Shown: positions 46,368-56,077, counted from the stretch's first letter. The stretch is 64,000 bases of DNA from Novosphingobium sp. UBA6272 (GCF_002440635.1 NZ_DJUW01000001.1:1-64000), one strand, 5' to 3'. Notes: generated by a model from the sequence alone, not told the origin. Translations and numbers: made by a program.

Positions 46368-47657
46368 ATGGACGCCGTGCATCCCGACGCGCTTTCGCCT
46401 CGCCTGGACGCCCTGACCGGGCTCCCGGGCCGCGATGCCGCGCGCCTGCGGCTGGGCGAATGGCTCGATCGGGGTGAGCCGGTTCATGCGCTTTTGATTG
46501 GGCTGCGGCGGTTCGATGCGGTCAATCTGGCCTATGGCTCGGCCGCCGGCGATGCCGCCCTGGCAGAGGTTGCGGCGCGGATCCGCCATTTCGCCCATGG
46601 CGAAATCGACGGGGCGTGGATTGCCGCGCGCGGCGGGGGCGGGCAGTTCCTGCTGATCGCGACCGAGGCCTGCAGCCGTGAGCGCTGGCAGATGGTTGGC
46701 GGTCAGGTGCTCGACCTGCTGGCTGGGCCGATTCCGGTCGGCGGCCATACACTGCGGCTGTCTCCGCGCGGCGCACTGATCCGCTCGCTGGGCGGAGAGG
46801 ACTCGGATTCGCTCCTAGACCGATTGGGACAGGCCCTGTCCTCGGTTATGACCGCGACCGGCCGCCGAATGCTGTGGGCCGATGGAGAAGCGACCCGAGC
46901 AGGCCGCAGTGCTGCGCAGCTTGAGGGCGATCTACTTCGCGCCATCGATCTGGGGGAGATCGAGGTGGTTTTTCAGCCGCAGTGGTCCTGCGCCGACGAC
47001 CGCCTGGCCGGAGCCGAGGCGCTGGCGCGCTGGAACCATCCGCGACTGGGCCGCATCGGTGCCGGTGCGCTGTTCGCCATTGCCGAGCGGGCCGATCACG
47101 TCGCGCAGCTTTCCCGTCACATCGCCCAGACCGCGCTGGTCGGCGCGCGTGACTGGCCCAAGCCGCTGCGGCTCTCGCTCAACGTCACCCCCAACGATCT
47201 TGCCCAGGGCAACTTCGCCCAAGATCTGGCTGCGCTGGTATCGGCCAGCGGATTCCCGGCCGAGCGACTGACGCTGGAAGTGACCGAGCAGGTGTTGCTC
47301 GCCGATATCGCCCAGGCGGCGTTGGCATTGGAAGAACTTGCCGCGCGCGGCATGCGGATCGCGCTCGACGATTTCGGGGCGGGGTTCTGCAACTTCCGCT
47401 ATCTCAAACTGCTCCCGCTGCACTACCTCAAGCTCGATCGTTCGATGATCGAGGGGGCCGAGGATCCGCGCGACCTGGCCGTGCTTCGCGCAATCCTGGC
47501 CATGGCCGGTGCGCTTGATCTGTCGGTGATCGCCGAGGGGGTCGAGAGCGAGGCCCAGAGGCGCCTGGTCGCAGCAGAAGGATGCGCGACCTATCAGGGT
47601 TTCCTTCGCGCCCAACCCCTAGGGGCCAGCGAGTTTATGGCACTGGCGCGGGCCTGA
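46368..47657 (+). CDS. EAL-domain c-di-GMP phosphodiesterase with degenerate GGDEF domain
   Basis: A 429-residue two-domain protein without membrane segments. The N-terminal half has a GGDEF-like fold (LDALTGLPGRDAARLRLG) but the active-site loop reads RGGGGQF, so diguanylate cyclase activity is unlikely. The C-terminal EAL domain keeps catalytic residues: AEALARWNHP (EAL glutamate), LSLNVTPNDL, EVTEQVLL, ALDDFGAGFCN, YLKLDRSMI, IAEGVE and YQGF. It probably hydrolyses c-di-GMP, lowering the second messenger, with the GGDEF part possibly sensing GTP. It is convergent with mfd, with a short GGAT-type hairpin between. Confidence 0.93.
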   Translation: MDAVHPDALSPRLDALTGLPGRDAARLRLGEWLDRGEPVHALLIGLRRFDAVNLAYGSAAGDAALAEVAARIRHFAHGEIDGAWIAARGGGGQFLLIATEACSRERWQMVGGQVLDLLAGPIPVGGHTLRLSPRGALIRSLGGEDSDSLLDRLGQALSSVMTATGRRMLWADGEATRAGRSAAQLEGDLLRAIDLGEIEVVFQPQWSCADDRLAGAEALARWNHPRLGRIGAGALFAIAERADHVAQLSRHIAQTALVGARDWPKPLRLSLNVTPNDLAQGNFAQDLAALVSASGFPAERLTLEVTEQVLLADIAQAALALEELAARGMRIALDDFGAGFCNFRYLKLLPLHYLKLDRSMIEGAEDPRDLAVLRAILAMAGALDLSVIAEGVESEAQRRLVAAEGCATYQGFLRAQPLGASEFMALARA

Positions 47658-47676
47658 TCCTCCCCAAGAGTGAGGA

Positions 47677-50600
47677 TTAGCGCGCCTTCCGCGCAATCGC
47701 GCTCAGCCCCTTGGTCAGCTGGAACAGTCCGTTGAGCCGGGCTTCGGCGCTGCCCCAGGCGCGCGTCACCACGATCTTGCTGTCCGGGCGCAGCTTGATC
47801 GTGCCTTCCAGCCGCTGGGCATAGGCGAACAGGCCGGCCGGGTCCGGGAACTCGTCGTTGTGGAACGAAACCAGCGAGCCCTTCGCGCCGACATCGATCT
47901 TGGCGATGTTCGCCTCGATCGCCTGGCGCTTGATCTGGATGAGCTTGACCAGATTGACGGTGGGGCCCGGCAGCGGGCCGAAGCGGTCGATCATCTCGGC
48001 CGAAAGGCTTTCGACCTCGGCCATGTCCTCGGCATCGTTGAGGCGGCGGTACAACGCCATCCGCACCGCCAGATCGGGGACATAGTCCTCCGGGATCATG
48101 ATCGGAGCATCGACCGTGATCTGCGGGCTGAGCGAATGGCGTTCCTTGGCGAGGCCCAGTTCCCCGGCCTTCGCGGCCAGGATCGCGTCTTCCAGCATCG
48201 ACTGGTAGAGTTCGAAGCCGACCTCGCGGATATGACCCGATTGCTCGTCACCCAGCAGGTTACCCGCGCCGCGAATGTCGAGATCATGGCTGGCGAGCTG
48301 GAATCCGGCCCCCAGGCTGTCGAGATCGCCCAGCACCTTGAGCCGCTTTTCCGCCACTTCCGACAGCTGCATGTCGGCTGGGGTGGTGAGATAGGCATAG
48401 GCGCGCAGCTTTGACCGGCCGACCCGGCCGCGCAGCTGGTACAGCTGGGCCAGGCCAAAGCGGTCGGCGCGGTGGATGATGATCGTGTTGGCGCTGGGGA
48501 TATCCAGCCCGCTCTCGACGATCGTGGTCGAAAGCAGCACCTCATACTTCTTTTCGTAGAACGCGCTCATCCGCTCTTCGACTTCCCCGGCGGCCATCTG
48601 GCCGTGGGCGGTGACGAAGCGCACTTCGGGCACGGTCTCGCGCAGCCACTTCTCGACCTCGTCCATGTCGGCGATCCGGGGGACGACGATGAAGCTCTGC
48701 CCGCCGCGGTGATGTTCGCGCAGCAGCGCCTCGCGCATCACCATGTCGTCCCATTCCATCACGTAGGTGCGCACTGCCAGCCGGTCGACCGGGGCGGTCT
48801 GGATGGTGGAGAGTTCGCGCAGTCCGCTCATCGCCATCTGCAGGGTCCGCGGGATCGGCGTGGCGGTCAGCGTCAGAACGTGGACATTGGCGCGCAGCTG
48901 CTTGAGTGTTTCCTTGTGATTGACCCCAAATCGCTGCTCTTCATCAACAATTACAAGGCCAAGCCGCTTGAATTTGAGGCTCTTTGACAGGAGCGCGTGA
49001 GTGCCGATCACCACATCGGTGGTGCCTTCGGCCAAACCCTCCTTGGTCGCCTTGGATTCCTTTTCCCCGACCAGTCGCGAAAGCCGTCCGACCTTCAGCG
49101 GGAAGCCGGCGAAACGCTCGGTAAAACCGGTGTAGTGCTGGCGGGCAAGCAGGGTGGTCGGCGCGATCACCGCCACTTGCTGCCCGGCCATGGCGGCGAC
49201 AAAGGCCGCGCGCAGGGCCACCTCGGTCTTGCCGAAGCCGACGTCGCCGCAGACCAGCCGGTCCATCGGGCGGCCTTCGCCAAGGTCCCTCAGCACGTCT
49301 TCGATCGCGGCTTCCTGGTCCTCGGTCTCTTGCCAGGGGAACTTCTCGACAAACTGGTCGTAGGCGCCCTGATCGGGCAGCAGCACCGGAGCCTGCCGCA
49401 GCGCGCGCAGGGCTGCGGTCTTGAGCAGGGCATGCGCGATCTCGCGAATCCGCTCCTTCAGGCGCGACTTGCGCTTTTGCCAGCCTTCGCCGCCAAGCCG
49501 GTCCAGCGCGACGAATTCGTTGTCGCTGCCATAGCGCGACAGAACGTCGATGTTCTCAACCGGGACGTAAAGCTTGTCGCCGCCGGCATATTCCAGCGCG
49601 ACGCAATCGTGCGGGCTTTGCCCGACCGGGATCGATTGCAGGCCGATGTAACGCCCGATCCCGTGGTCCATGTGGACCACCAGGTCACCGGGGGCGAGTG
49701 CGGCCAGCTCGGCCAGGAAGGCATCGGCACCCTTGCGGCGCTTCTTGCGGCGGACCAGCCGGTCACCCAGGATGTCCTGCTCGGTAACCAGTTCCAGCTC
49801 TTCGTTGGAAAAGCCGTTTTCGAGCGGCAGGACCACCGCAACCGGCGCGCCCTTGGCGGCGAGGCCGAGCGCCTCCTGCCAGCTGTCGGCCAGCACAGGG
49901 GCGGGGCGGGCGGCCTCGCCCAGGATCGCGGCAATCCGGGCGCGGCTGCCTTCGGAATAGGCCGCGATCAGCGCCTTGCGCCCGCGCTTGGCTTGCCCGG
50001 TCAGGTACTGGGCGGCGGCTTCGTAGATATTGTCGCCGCGGGCGCGTTCCGGGGCGAAATCGCGGCTGCCGGAAAAGCCGAAGTCGATCACCGTGGCGCT
50101 TTCCGGCTGGGCGAAGATATCGGCGCGGTGGACCGGACGGTCCTTGATCGCCGCATCAAGCTCGGCCCGGGTCAGATAGAGCGCGGCCGGCTCAAGCGGA
50201 CGATAGGACCCCGCCGCCTTACCCGATGTGTCGCTGCGCGCGGCGAAATAATCGGCGATGTCGCCCAGCCGCTCGTCGGCGGCGCCCAGCGCTCCGTTGT
50301 CGATCACGATCGTGTCATCGCCGCCCAGGTGATCGAACAGCGTGGCCAACCGCTCTTCGAACAGCGGCAGCCAGTGCTCCATCCCGGCCAGCCGCCGGCC
50401 GTCGCTGACCGCCTGATACAGCGGGTCGCCGGTGGCATTGGCGCCGAACTGCTCACGGTAACGGCTGCGGAACCGCTTGATGCTGTCTTCGTCGAGCAGG
50501 GCCTCGCTGGCCGGCAGCAGCAGGTGGGCCTCGGCAACGCCCTTGCTGCGCTGGGTGCCAGGATCGAACAGCCGCAGCGTCTCCAGCTCGTCGCCGAAGA

Positions 50601-51150
50601 AATCGAGCCGCAGCCCGGATTCGAGGCCCGAGGGGTAGATATCGAAGATCGATCCGCGCACGGCATATTCGCCGGCGTCGGCGACCGTGTCGGTCCGCGA
50701 ATATCCCTGCCGCTGGAGCAGCGCGATCAGGCTCTCGCGCCCGATCTCCATGCCTGGCTTGAGCAGGCGGACATTCTCACGAATCCGGAACGGCGTGGCG
50801 ACGCGCTGCAACGCGGCGTTGATCGTGGTGACCAGCAGCTGCGGCGCATCGGCCTTGCCCTGCAGCCGGTGCAGCGCTGCCAGCCGGCGCGCGCTGACCG
50901 ACAGCGCCGGGCTGGCGCGGTCATAGGGCAAGCAGTCCCAGGCCGGGAAGGCGATCACTTCCAGTTCGGGGGCAAAGAAGGCCGCACTGTCGGCAATGCC
51001 CTGCATCGCCGCCTCGTCGGGAGCGATGAACACCACCCGGCTCTTCGCGGCCCGCGCCAGATCGGCCAGCACCATCGGCTGCGCGCCGCGGGCCAGCGCG
51101 GCGAGGGTCAGCGGGCTTTTGGCAGAGAGGATCTTTGACAGGTTAGGCAT
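47677..51150 (-). CDS. mfd: transcription-repair coupling factor
   Basis: A 1157-residue Mfd. The N-terminal UvrB-like region (PLTLAALARGAQPMVLADLARAAK, LPYDRASPALSVSARRLAAL) precedes the RNA polymerase-interacting domain (LVVHMDHGIGRYIGLQSI), the RecG-like helicase with Walker A CGDVGFGKTEVALRAAF, DEEQRFGVNHKE, LTATPIPRTLQMAMSG, TRG motif region and the C-terminal regulatory domain. It removes stalled RNA polymerase at lesions and recruits UvrA. Normal length. It is followed by the sdhE and downstream genes on the same strand, though not tightly. Confidence 0.97.
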   Translation of the reverse strand: MPNLSKILSAKSPLTLAALARGAQPMVLADLARAAKSRVVFIAPDEAAMQGIADSAAFFAPELEVIAFPAWDCLPYDRASPALSVSARRLAALHRLQGKADAPQLLVTTINAALQRVATPFRIRENVRLLKPGMEIGRESLIALLQRQGYSRTDTVADAGEYAVRGSIFDIYPSGLESGLRLDFFGDELETLRLFDPGTQRSKGVAEAHLLLPASEALLDEDSIKRFRSRYREQFGANATGDPLYQAVSDGRRLAGMEHWLPLFEERLATLFDHLGGDDTIVIDNGALGAADERLGDIADYFAARSDTSGKAAGSYRPLEPAALYLTRAELDAAIKDRPVHRADIFAQPESATVIDFGFSGSRDFAPERARGDNIYEAAAQYLTGQAKRGRKALIAAYSEGSRARIAAILGEAARPAPVLADSWQEALGLAAKGAPVAVVLPLENGFSNEELELVTEQDILGDRLVRRKKRRKGADAFLAELAALAPGDLVVHMDHGIGRYIGLQSIPVGQSPHDCVALEYAGGDKLYVPVENIDVLSRYGSDNEFVALDRLGGEGWQKRKSRLKERIREIAHALLKTAALRALRQAPVLLPDQGAYDQFVEKFPWQETEDQEAAIEDVLRDLGEGRPMDRLVCGDVGFGKTEVALRAAFVAAMAGQQVAVIAPTTLLARQHYTGFTERFAGFPLKVGRLSRLVGEKESKATKEGLAEGTTDVVIGTHALLSKSLKFKRLGLVIVDEEQRFGVNHKETLKQLRANVHVLTLTATPIPRTLQMAMSGLRELSTIQTAPVDRLAVRTYVMEWDDMVMREALLREHHRGGQSFIVVPRIADMDEVEKWLRETVPEVRFVTAHGQMAAGEVEERMSAFYEKKYEVLLSTTIVESGLDIPSANTIIIHRADRFGLAQLYQLRGRVGRSKLRAYAYLTTPADMQLSEVAEKRLKVLGDLDSLGAGFQLASHDLDIRGAGNLLGDEQSGHIREVGFELYQSMLEDAILAAKAGELGLAKERHSLSPQITVDAPIMIPEDYVPDLAVRMALYRRLNDAEDMAEVESLSAEMIDRFGPLPGPTVNLVKLIQIKRQAIEANIAKIDVGAKGSLVSFHNDEFPDPAGLFAYAQRLEGTIKLRPDSKIVVTRAWGSAEARLNGLFQLTKGLSAIARKAR

Positions 51151-51219
51151 GGCTCACGCAACGGCGATTGCCCCGCGGGCCATTTTTGCGGCCAGCGGGG
51201 TAGGGATCGAAGCCGCGCC

Positions 51220-51486
51220 TTAGCGCGGGATCTCGACGTAGTCGAGCTTGCGGAATGCATCCATCAAAGGACCGGCATATTCGTCGGGCACGGCCAGCGT
51301 GCCGAGCGCCCAGCCCATGATGTCGACGTCTTCCTCGTCCAGCAGGGCTTCGAACCAGGCGATTTCAACCTCGCCCCAGCCACTGCCAAAGCGATCGAAG
51401 AAACAGCCGATCATGTAATCGGCTTCACGCGTACCGCGATGCCAGGCGCGGAACTTCAGGCGGCGGAGGCGATCATCGGGAACCAT
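51220..51486 (-). CDS. sdhE: succinate dehydrogenase assembly factor (SdhE/SDH5 type)
   Basis: A small SdhE-family protein that promotes covalent flavinylation of the succinate dehydrogenase flavoprotein. It has the signature RRLKFRAWHRGTREADYMIGCF (RGxxE/D) and the helical remainder with EIAWFEALLDEEDVDIMGWALG. The start at 51486 is preferred; an upstream ATG gives only 12 extra non-conserved residues. It is encoded between mfd and the host-attachment-type gene on the same strand. Confidence 0.93.
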   Translation of the reverse strand: MVPDDRLRRLKFRAWHRGTREADYMIGCFFDRFGSGWGEVEIAWFEALLDEEDVDIMGWALGTLAVPDEYAGPLMDAFRKLDYVEIPR

Positions 51487-51525
51487 GCCGTCGCCGCTAG
51501 GCTGCGGCGACGGCAATGGCAACGC

Positions 51526-51930
51526 TCAATGCTTTTCGCGCAGGGCGATAAGGATGTCGCTGGGCTGCTTGCCGATCAGGTCCTTGTGCAATTCCTTGAT
51601 CACGGCCCGCCCGGTCATCTTGTGATAGTGCTTGCGCAGTTCCCCCAGAGTGCGGGGCGGGGCGACAACCACCAGGTCCTTTATCTTGTGGCTCAGCACT
51701 TGGCCATTGAGCCAGGTCGCAACAGCCGCCGCGTGCGCATCTTCGCCGACGATGCTATCGGCATGGTTGCCGGGGCTGGAACGATGACTGCCGCCAGAAT
51801 GGTTGCTCGAATCCAGCTTGGGCACGGGCTGGGCAGCCAATTCGGGCTCCGCCTCGTTCCCGGTATTGCGGTACAGTTCGAAATTCTCGCCGTCGGCAAT
51901 TGCAACAATGGCTCCGTGGGGTAGCAGCAT
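51526..51930 (-). CDS. host attachment family protein
   Basis: A 134-residue protein like the Host_attach family first described in Agrobacterium (protein required for attachment to host), and related to the baeRF-type ribosome-factor fold. Key parts are LPHGAIVAIADGENFELYRNT, and VVVAPPRTLGELRKHYHKM and the C-terminal ELHKDLIGKQPSDI. Its true function is uncertain in free-living sphingomonads. The ATG at 51930 is preceded by AAGGAGA. It is divergent from recG. Confidence 0.85.
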   Translation of the reverse strand: MLLPHGAIVAIADGENFELYRNTGNEAEPELAAQPVPKLDSSNHSGGSHRSSPGNHADSIVGEDAHAAAVATWLNGQVLSHKIKDLVVVAPPRTLGELRKHYHKMTGRAVIKELHKDLIGKQPSDILIALREKH

Positions 51931-52047
51931 GGGATTCTCCTTTTTGATGCGCTTGTTGCCAGCAGAGCGGGAATGTCTTTGCCGGTCCATGCGCTGAGTC
52001 AAAGACCGGCCCTTTCGCCGCATCGCGGCTTGAGGCATGAAGCGGCC

Positions 52048-54105
52048 ATGCGTCCCGAACGGCTCAACCCCCTGTTCGTTGCGGCTGACAGCCTGAAAGG
52101 CGTCGGCACCGGTCTGGCGCGCCCGCTCGAACGGCTCGGCCTGACCCGGGTGCGCGACTTTGCCTATCACCTGCCCGACCGATTCGTGATGCGCCGCGCG
52201 GTCGCCGATCTCGACGCGGCCAGCGTAGGTGAAAATATCGTCGTCGCGCTGACCCCGATCGAATACCGCAGTTCACCCGGGCGCGGGCCGTTCCGGGTGC
52301 TGGCCAGCGACGGCCCTGGCAACATCTGCGCGATCACCTATTTCGGCCGCAACACCGGCTGGGCCAAGAAGGCACTGCCCTTGGGCGAACCGCGCTGGAT
52401 CGCCGGACGGCTCGACCAGTATGGGCAGATGCTGCAGATCGTCCATCCAGATCATGTCGCCGAGGAAAGCGGGGCGGCGCTCGGCCAGCTGGTCGAGCCG
52501 GTCTATCCGCTGTCCGAGGGGCTGACCCAGGGGCGGCTGACTGCACTGATCGAGCAGGCGCTGGAACGGATGCCCGAGCTGCCCGAATGGATCGAGCCGG
52601 GCCTCGCCGACAAGATGCAATGGCCGCGCTGGCGCGACGCCTTGGAATTGGCGCACCGCAGCGAACATGCCGCCGCGCGCGACCGGCTGGCCTATGACGA
52701 GCTGCTTGCCAACAGCTTGGCGCTGATGCTGGTCAAGAACGCCAACCGCGCCAAAATCGGCACGCCGCTCAGCGGCGACGGGTCGCTGCGCGGCAAACTC
52801 AACTTGCCGTTCGGGCTGACCGGGGCGCAAAGCCGCTCGATTGCCGAGATCGAAGGCGACATGGCCCAGGCCGCACCGATGCTGCGGCTGCTGCAGGGCG
52901 ATGTCGGATCGGGCAAGACCGTGGTTGCGCTTGAGGCGATGCTGCTGGCGGTGGAGGCGGGGGCCCAGGCCGCGCTTCTCGCCCCGACCGAGATTCTCGC
53001 CCGCCAGCACCACGAAACGCTCACGCGGATGGCGGCTGGCACCGGGGTGACGATCGCGCTGCTGACCGGGCGCGACAAGGGCCGGGCGCGCGAATCGATC
53101 CTGATGGGGCTGCTCGACGGCTCGATCCAGCTGGTGATCGGCACTCACGCGATCTTCCAGGATACGGTTGCCTATAAGAACCTGGCGCTGGTGGTGATCG
53201 ACGAGCAGCACCGCTTCGGGGTCGGCCAGCGGCTGATGCTGACGCAAAAGGGCAAGCGCACGCCGCATTGCCTGGCGATGACCGCCACCCCGATCCCGCG
53301 CACGCTGACCCTGGCCCAATATGGCGAGATGGACGTCAGCCGGCTCGACGAGATGCCGCCGGGCCGCCAGCCGATCGATACCCGGGTGGTGGCGCTGGAG
53401 CGTCTGGGCGATGTAGTCGGCGCGATCGGGCGCCATATCGAAAGCGGGCAGCAGGCCTACTGGGTTTGCCCGATGGTCCGCGAGCAGGAGAGCGAGGATC
53501 TGGCCGCGGCCGAGGCGCGCTATGCCGAGCTGACTGCCCGGTTCGGCGATACGGTGGTGCTGGTCCACGGCCAGCTGCGTCCCGAACAGAAGGACGCGGC
53601 GATGGAACGGTTTGCCAGCGGTGCGGCAAAGCTGCTGGTCGCGACCACGGTGATCGAGGTGGGGGTCGACGTACCCAATGCCACGCTGATGGTGATCGAA
53701 CAGGCCGAACGCTTCGGCCTCGCCCAGTTGCACCAGCTGCGCGGACGGGTCGGACGGGGTGAGGGCAAGAGCATCTGCTTGTTGCTGCGCGGCGAGGCGC
53801 TCAGCGAAACCGCGCGCGAACGGCTGGCCCTGATGCGCGAGACGCAGGACGGGTTCCGGCTGGCGGAGGAAGACCTGCGGCTGCGCGGCGGCGGGGAACT
53901 GCTCGGCACCCGCCAGTCCGGCGATACGCCGTTCCGGGTTGCCAGCATGGAACAGATCCAGCGGCTGCTCCCCGTGGCCCACGACGATGCCCGCCTGCTG
54001 ATGGAGCGCGACGGCGGCCTGACCGGCGAACGCGGCGAGGCGGCCCGGCTGCTGCTCTATCTGTTCGAACGCGATTGGGGCGTGCAACTGCTGCGCGGCG
54101 GATGA
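52048..54105 (+). CDS. recG: ATP-dependent DNA helicase RecG
   Basis: A 685-residue RecG that reverses stalled replication forks and branch-migrates Holliday junctions. It shows the wedge (OB) domain region (VGENIVVALTPIEYRSS), Walker A GDVGSGKTVVALEA, DEQHRFGVGQ, TATPIPRTLTLAQYG, VATTVIEVGVDVPNATLMVIE and QLRGRVGRGEGKSICLL. The ATG at 52048 gives the standard start MRPERLNPLF. It is directly followed by a DUF1232 gene whose start overlaps its stop. Confidence 0.97.
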   Translation: MRPERLNPLFVAADSLKGVGTGLARPLERLGLTRVRDFAYHLPDRFVMRRAVADLDAASVGENIVVALTPIEYRSSPGRGPFRVLASDGPGNICAITYFGRNTGWAKKALPLGEPRWIAGRLDQYGQMLQIVHPDHVAEESGAALGQLVEPVYPLSEGLTQGRLTALIEQALERMPELPEWIEPGLADKMQWPRWRDALELAHRSEHAAARDRLAYDELLANSLALMLVKNANRAKIGTPLSGDGSLRGKLNLPFGLTGAQSRSIAEIEGDMAQAAPMLRLLQGDVGSGKTVVALEAMLLAVEAGAQAALLAPTEILARQHHETLTRMAAGTGVTIALLTGRDKGRARESILMGLLDGSIQLVIGTHAIFQDTVAYKNLALVVIDEQHRFGVGQRLMLTQKGKRTPHCLAMTATPIPRTLTLAQYGEMDVSRLDEMPPGRQPIDTRVVALERLGDVVGAIGRHIESGQQAYWVCPMVREQESEDLAAAEARYAELTARFGDTVVLVHGQLRPEQKDAAMERFASGAAKLLVATTVIEVGVDVPNATLMVIEQAERFGLAQLHQLRGRVGRGEGKSICLLLRGEALSETARERLALMRETQDGFRLAEEDLRLRGGGELLGTRQSGDTPFRVASMEQIQRLLPVAHDDARLLMERDGGLTGERGEAARLLLYLFERDWGVQLLRGG

Positions 54106-54479
54106 CGCTGTGGCAGCGCCTGAGGGGCTGGGCCAAGGCATTGCGGCGCGAGGTGCTGTTGCTGTGGCTTGCCGCCCGCGATCCGCGGGTGCCGCTGCTG
54201 CCAAAGCTGCTCGCGGTGTTCGTCGCGGGCTATGCGCTCAGCCCGATCGACCTGATCCCCGATTTCATCCCGGTGCTCGGACTGCTGGACGATCTGGTGC
54301 TGGTTCCGGCCGGAATCTGGCTGACCTTGCGGCTGCTGCCAGTCGAGCTGCTGGCCGAACTGCGCACCAAAGCCGGACAGACCGCGTGGCCGCGTCCGTC
54401 GCTCTATGGTGCGGTGTTTATCGCAGCCGTCTGGCTGGCCGTACTGTCGGCAGGAATGTGGTGGTGGCAGGGCGCCTAG
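54102..54479 (+). CDS. YkvA/DUF1232 family membrane protein
   Basis: A 125-residue protein of the YkvA (DUF1232) family, with the signature PLLPKLLAVFVAGYALSPID followed by LIPDFIPVLGLLDDLVLVPAG and a C-terminal hydrophobic segment (LYGAVFIAAVWLAVLSAG). The DUF1232 core is a short hydrophobic helical hairpin. Its ATG overlaps the recG stop (ATGA type), so translation is coupled. Function unknown. Confidence 0.9.
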   Translation: MTLWQRLRGWAKALRREVLLLWLAARDPRVPLLPKLLAVFVAGYALSPIDLIPDFIPVLGLLDDLVLVPAGIWLTLRLLPVELLAELRTKAGQTAWPRPSLYGAVFIAAVWLAVLSAGMWWWQGA

Positions 54480-54494
54480 GCCCGCGGTCTTCGC

Positions 54495-54794
54495 TCAGAC
54501 CGCTAGAATCAGCACGTCATCCGCGCGCGGGGTCTCGGGCTTGAAGCCTGCCAGCGGCTCGAACGAGTCTTCCTGCAACACGGTCTCATTGAGGCCGGCC
54601 AGCTTGAACTGGCCCAGTCGCGGCTCTTCGTCGCTGCGCCAGGTCTTGCCGAGGTTGAGCGCGGAGACGAACAGATCGCCGTGACGTTCAAAAATCAGGT
54701 GCGGAGCCAGCCGGATGGTTGCGCCGTTGTAGAGCGCTTCGACGATCCGCTTGCGCGAGATCGCTTCGAACAGCGTCAGCCGGTTGTCGCTCAT
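54495..54794 (-). CDS. small WYL-like hypothetical protein
   Basis: A 99-residue protein whose central part (RKRIVEALYNGATIRLAPHL, DLFVSALNLGKTWRSDEEPR, FKLAGLNETVLQED) resembles the WYL ligand-binding fold, lacking the winged-helix that usually precedes it. No signal peptide or membrane segment. It is conserved-looking rather than random, but a function cannot be given. It ends convergent with the DUF1232 gene and lies before tRNA-Pro(CGG). Confidence 0.6.
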   Translation of the reverse strand: MSDNRLTLFEAISRKRIVEALYNGATIRLAPHLIFERHGDLFVSALNLGKTWRSDEEPRLGQFKLAGLNETVLQEDSFEPLAGFKPETPRADDVLILAV

Positions 54795-54877
54795 GGTGAT
54801 GATATCGCTCTAGGGGAGAAATGTTGCGTTGCAGCACAGTGCTTCAAGTCTCATGGACTTGCAAGCACGGAGCGATT

Positions 54878-54954
54878 TGGTCGGGGAAAGAGGATTCGAA
54901 CCTCCGGCCCCTGCCTCCCGAAGACAGTGCTCTACCAGGCTGAGCTATTCCCCG
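54878..54954 (-). tRNA. tRNA-Pro (anticodon CGG), CCA encoded
   Basis: A complete cloverleaf on the minus strand with acceptor CGGGGAA/TTCCCCG, D loop AGCCTGGTA, anticodon loop TTCGGGA (CGG), T loop TTCGAAT, A73 and CCA. It reads the CCG codon, frequent in GC-rich genomes. Together with UGG and GGG genes it completes the proline set within this window. Confidence 0.95.
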
Positions 54955-55054
54955 ACCGATCGTTCACCCCTGCATGCAGGGGCGAGGCAGGAGCGCGCCT
55001 ATAGTGAGCGATTCCACGGGTGGCAAGCGGGCAATCTCGCGCTAGGGTCTTTTC

Positions 55055-56011
55055 ATGGCATCAGCAGCGATTCCCCTCGATTCCCGGCGCGACGATCATT
55101 GGGAATGGCAATATCTCGATCTGATGCGCCAGATCTGGGCGCAGGGGGACGAGCGGATCGACCGGACCGGGGTGGGCACCCGTGCGGTCTTCGGGGCGCA
55201 GATTCGATTTGACCTGTCCACCGGCGCGATGCCGCTGATCACCACCAAGCGGATCTACTGGAAGACCTCGGCGCGCGAATTCCTGTGGTTCCTGACCGGC
55301 AATACCAACATCCGCCCGCTGGTACTGCAGGGGGTTAAGATTTGGAACGAGTGGCCGCACGCCAATTATGTGAAAGCCACCGGCGAAGCGATCAGTCTTG
55401 ACGATTTCGTCGCCCGGATCGCGGCGGATGAGCAATTTGCCGCGCAGTGGGGCGAACTCGGCCCGGTTTACGGCAAGCAATGGGTCGATTGGCCAACTTA
55501 CACGCCGGCCGGCGAAGGGCTCTACCGGCCTGGACCAGGGATCAACCAGGTCGCGCAGGTGGTCGAAAGCCTGAAGAACAATCCCGGCAGCCGCCGCCAC
55601 ATCGTCGAAGGCTGGAACGTGGCCGAGCTGGAGCGGATGGCCTTGCCGCCGTGCCACAAGACCTATCAGTTCCAGGTGGCCGGAAACCGGCTGAATTGCC
55701 TGCTTTACCAGCGCAGCTGCGACGTGGTGCTGGGGCTGCCGTTCAATCTGTTCGGCGCGGCGCTGTTCACGCGGATGCTGGCACAGCAGTGCGATCTGGA
55801 ACCGGGCGAACTGATCTGGATGGGCGGTGATACGCACCTTTATCTCAACCATGCCGACCTGATCGAAGCGCAGCTGGCGCGGGTGCCTGCGGGCGGCGGA
55901 ACACTGGAGATATTGCGCCGGCCGGACAGCATCTTCGGCTACCGGATCGAGGACTTCGCGGTGGAAGGGTATTCCCCCCAGGGCCATATCGCCGCGCCCG
56001 TTGCGGTCTAG
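55055..56011 (+). CDS. thyA: thymidylate synthase
   Basis: A 318-residue ThyA that methylates dUMP using methylene tetrahydrofolate. It shows the catalytic Cys in MALPPCHKTYQFQV, the dUMP-binding RSCDVVLGLPFNLFGAAL, GELIWMGGDTHLYLNH and the C-terminal closing residues. It is longer than the 264-residue E. coli enzyme, with an insertion around residues 100-150 (AISLDDFVARIAADEQFAAQW) of the Lactobacillus casei type. No dihydrofolate reductase gene follows in the window. It is downstream of tRNA-Pro on the opposite strand. Confidence 0.97.
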   Translation: MASAAIPLDSRRDDHWEWQYLDLMRQIWAQGDERIDRTGVGTRAVFGAQIRFDLSTGAMPLITTKRIYWKTSAREFLWFLTGNTNIRPLVLQGVKIWNEWPHANYVKATGEAISLDDFVARIAADEQFAAQWGELGPVYGKQWVDWPTYTPAGEGLYRPGPGINQVAQVVESLKNNPGSRRHIVEGWNVAELERMALPPCHKTYQFQVAGNRLNCLLYQRSCDVVLGLPFNLFGAALFTRMLAQQCDLEPGELIWMGGDTHLYLNHADLIEAQLARVPAGGGTLEILRRPDSIFGYRIEDFAVEGYSPQGHIAAPVAV

Positions 56012-56077
56012 GCGAGTTCGGCCTAAGCTTTGGCCATGCGGGGGGTCGCGTAGCGCAAAGGGGATGGCAGCAACGCG

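Noticed and set aside
48997..51138. A long open frame of about 700 codons opposite mfd
   Set aside because: Antisense shadow of a recognised gene with strong motifs; no domain in the shadow translation.
52273..54204. A long open frame of about 640 codons opposite recG
   Set aside because: Antisense shadow; Gln/Arg/His-rich composition of chance frames and no motif.
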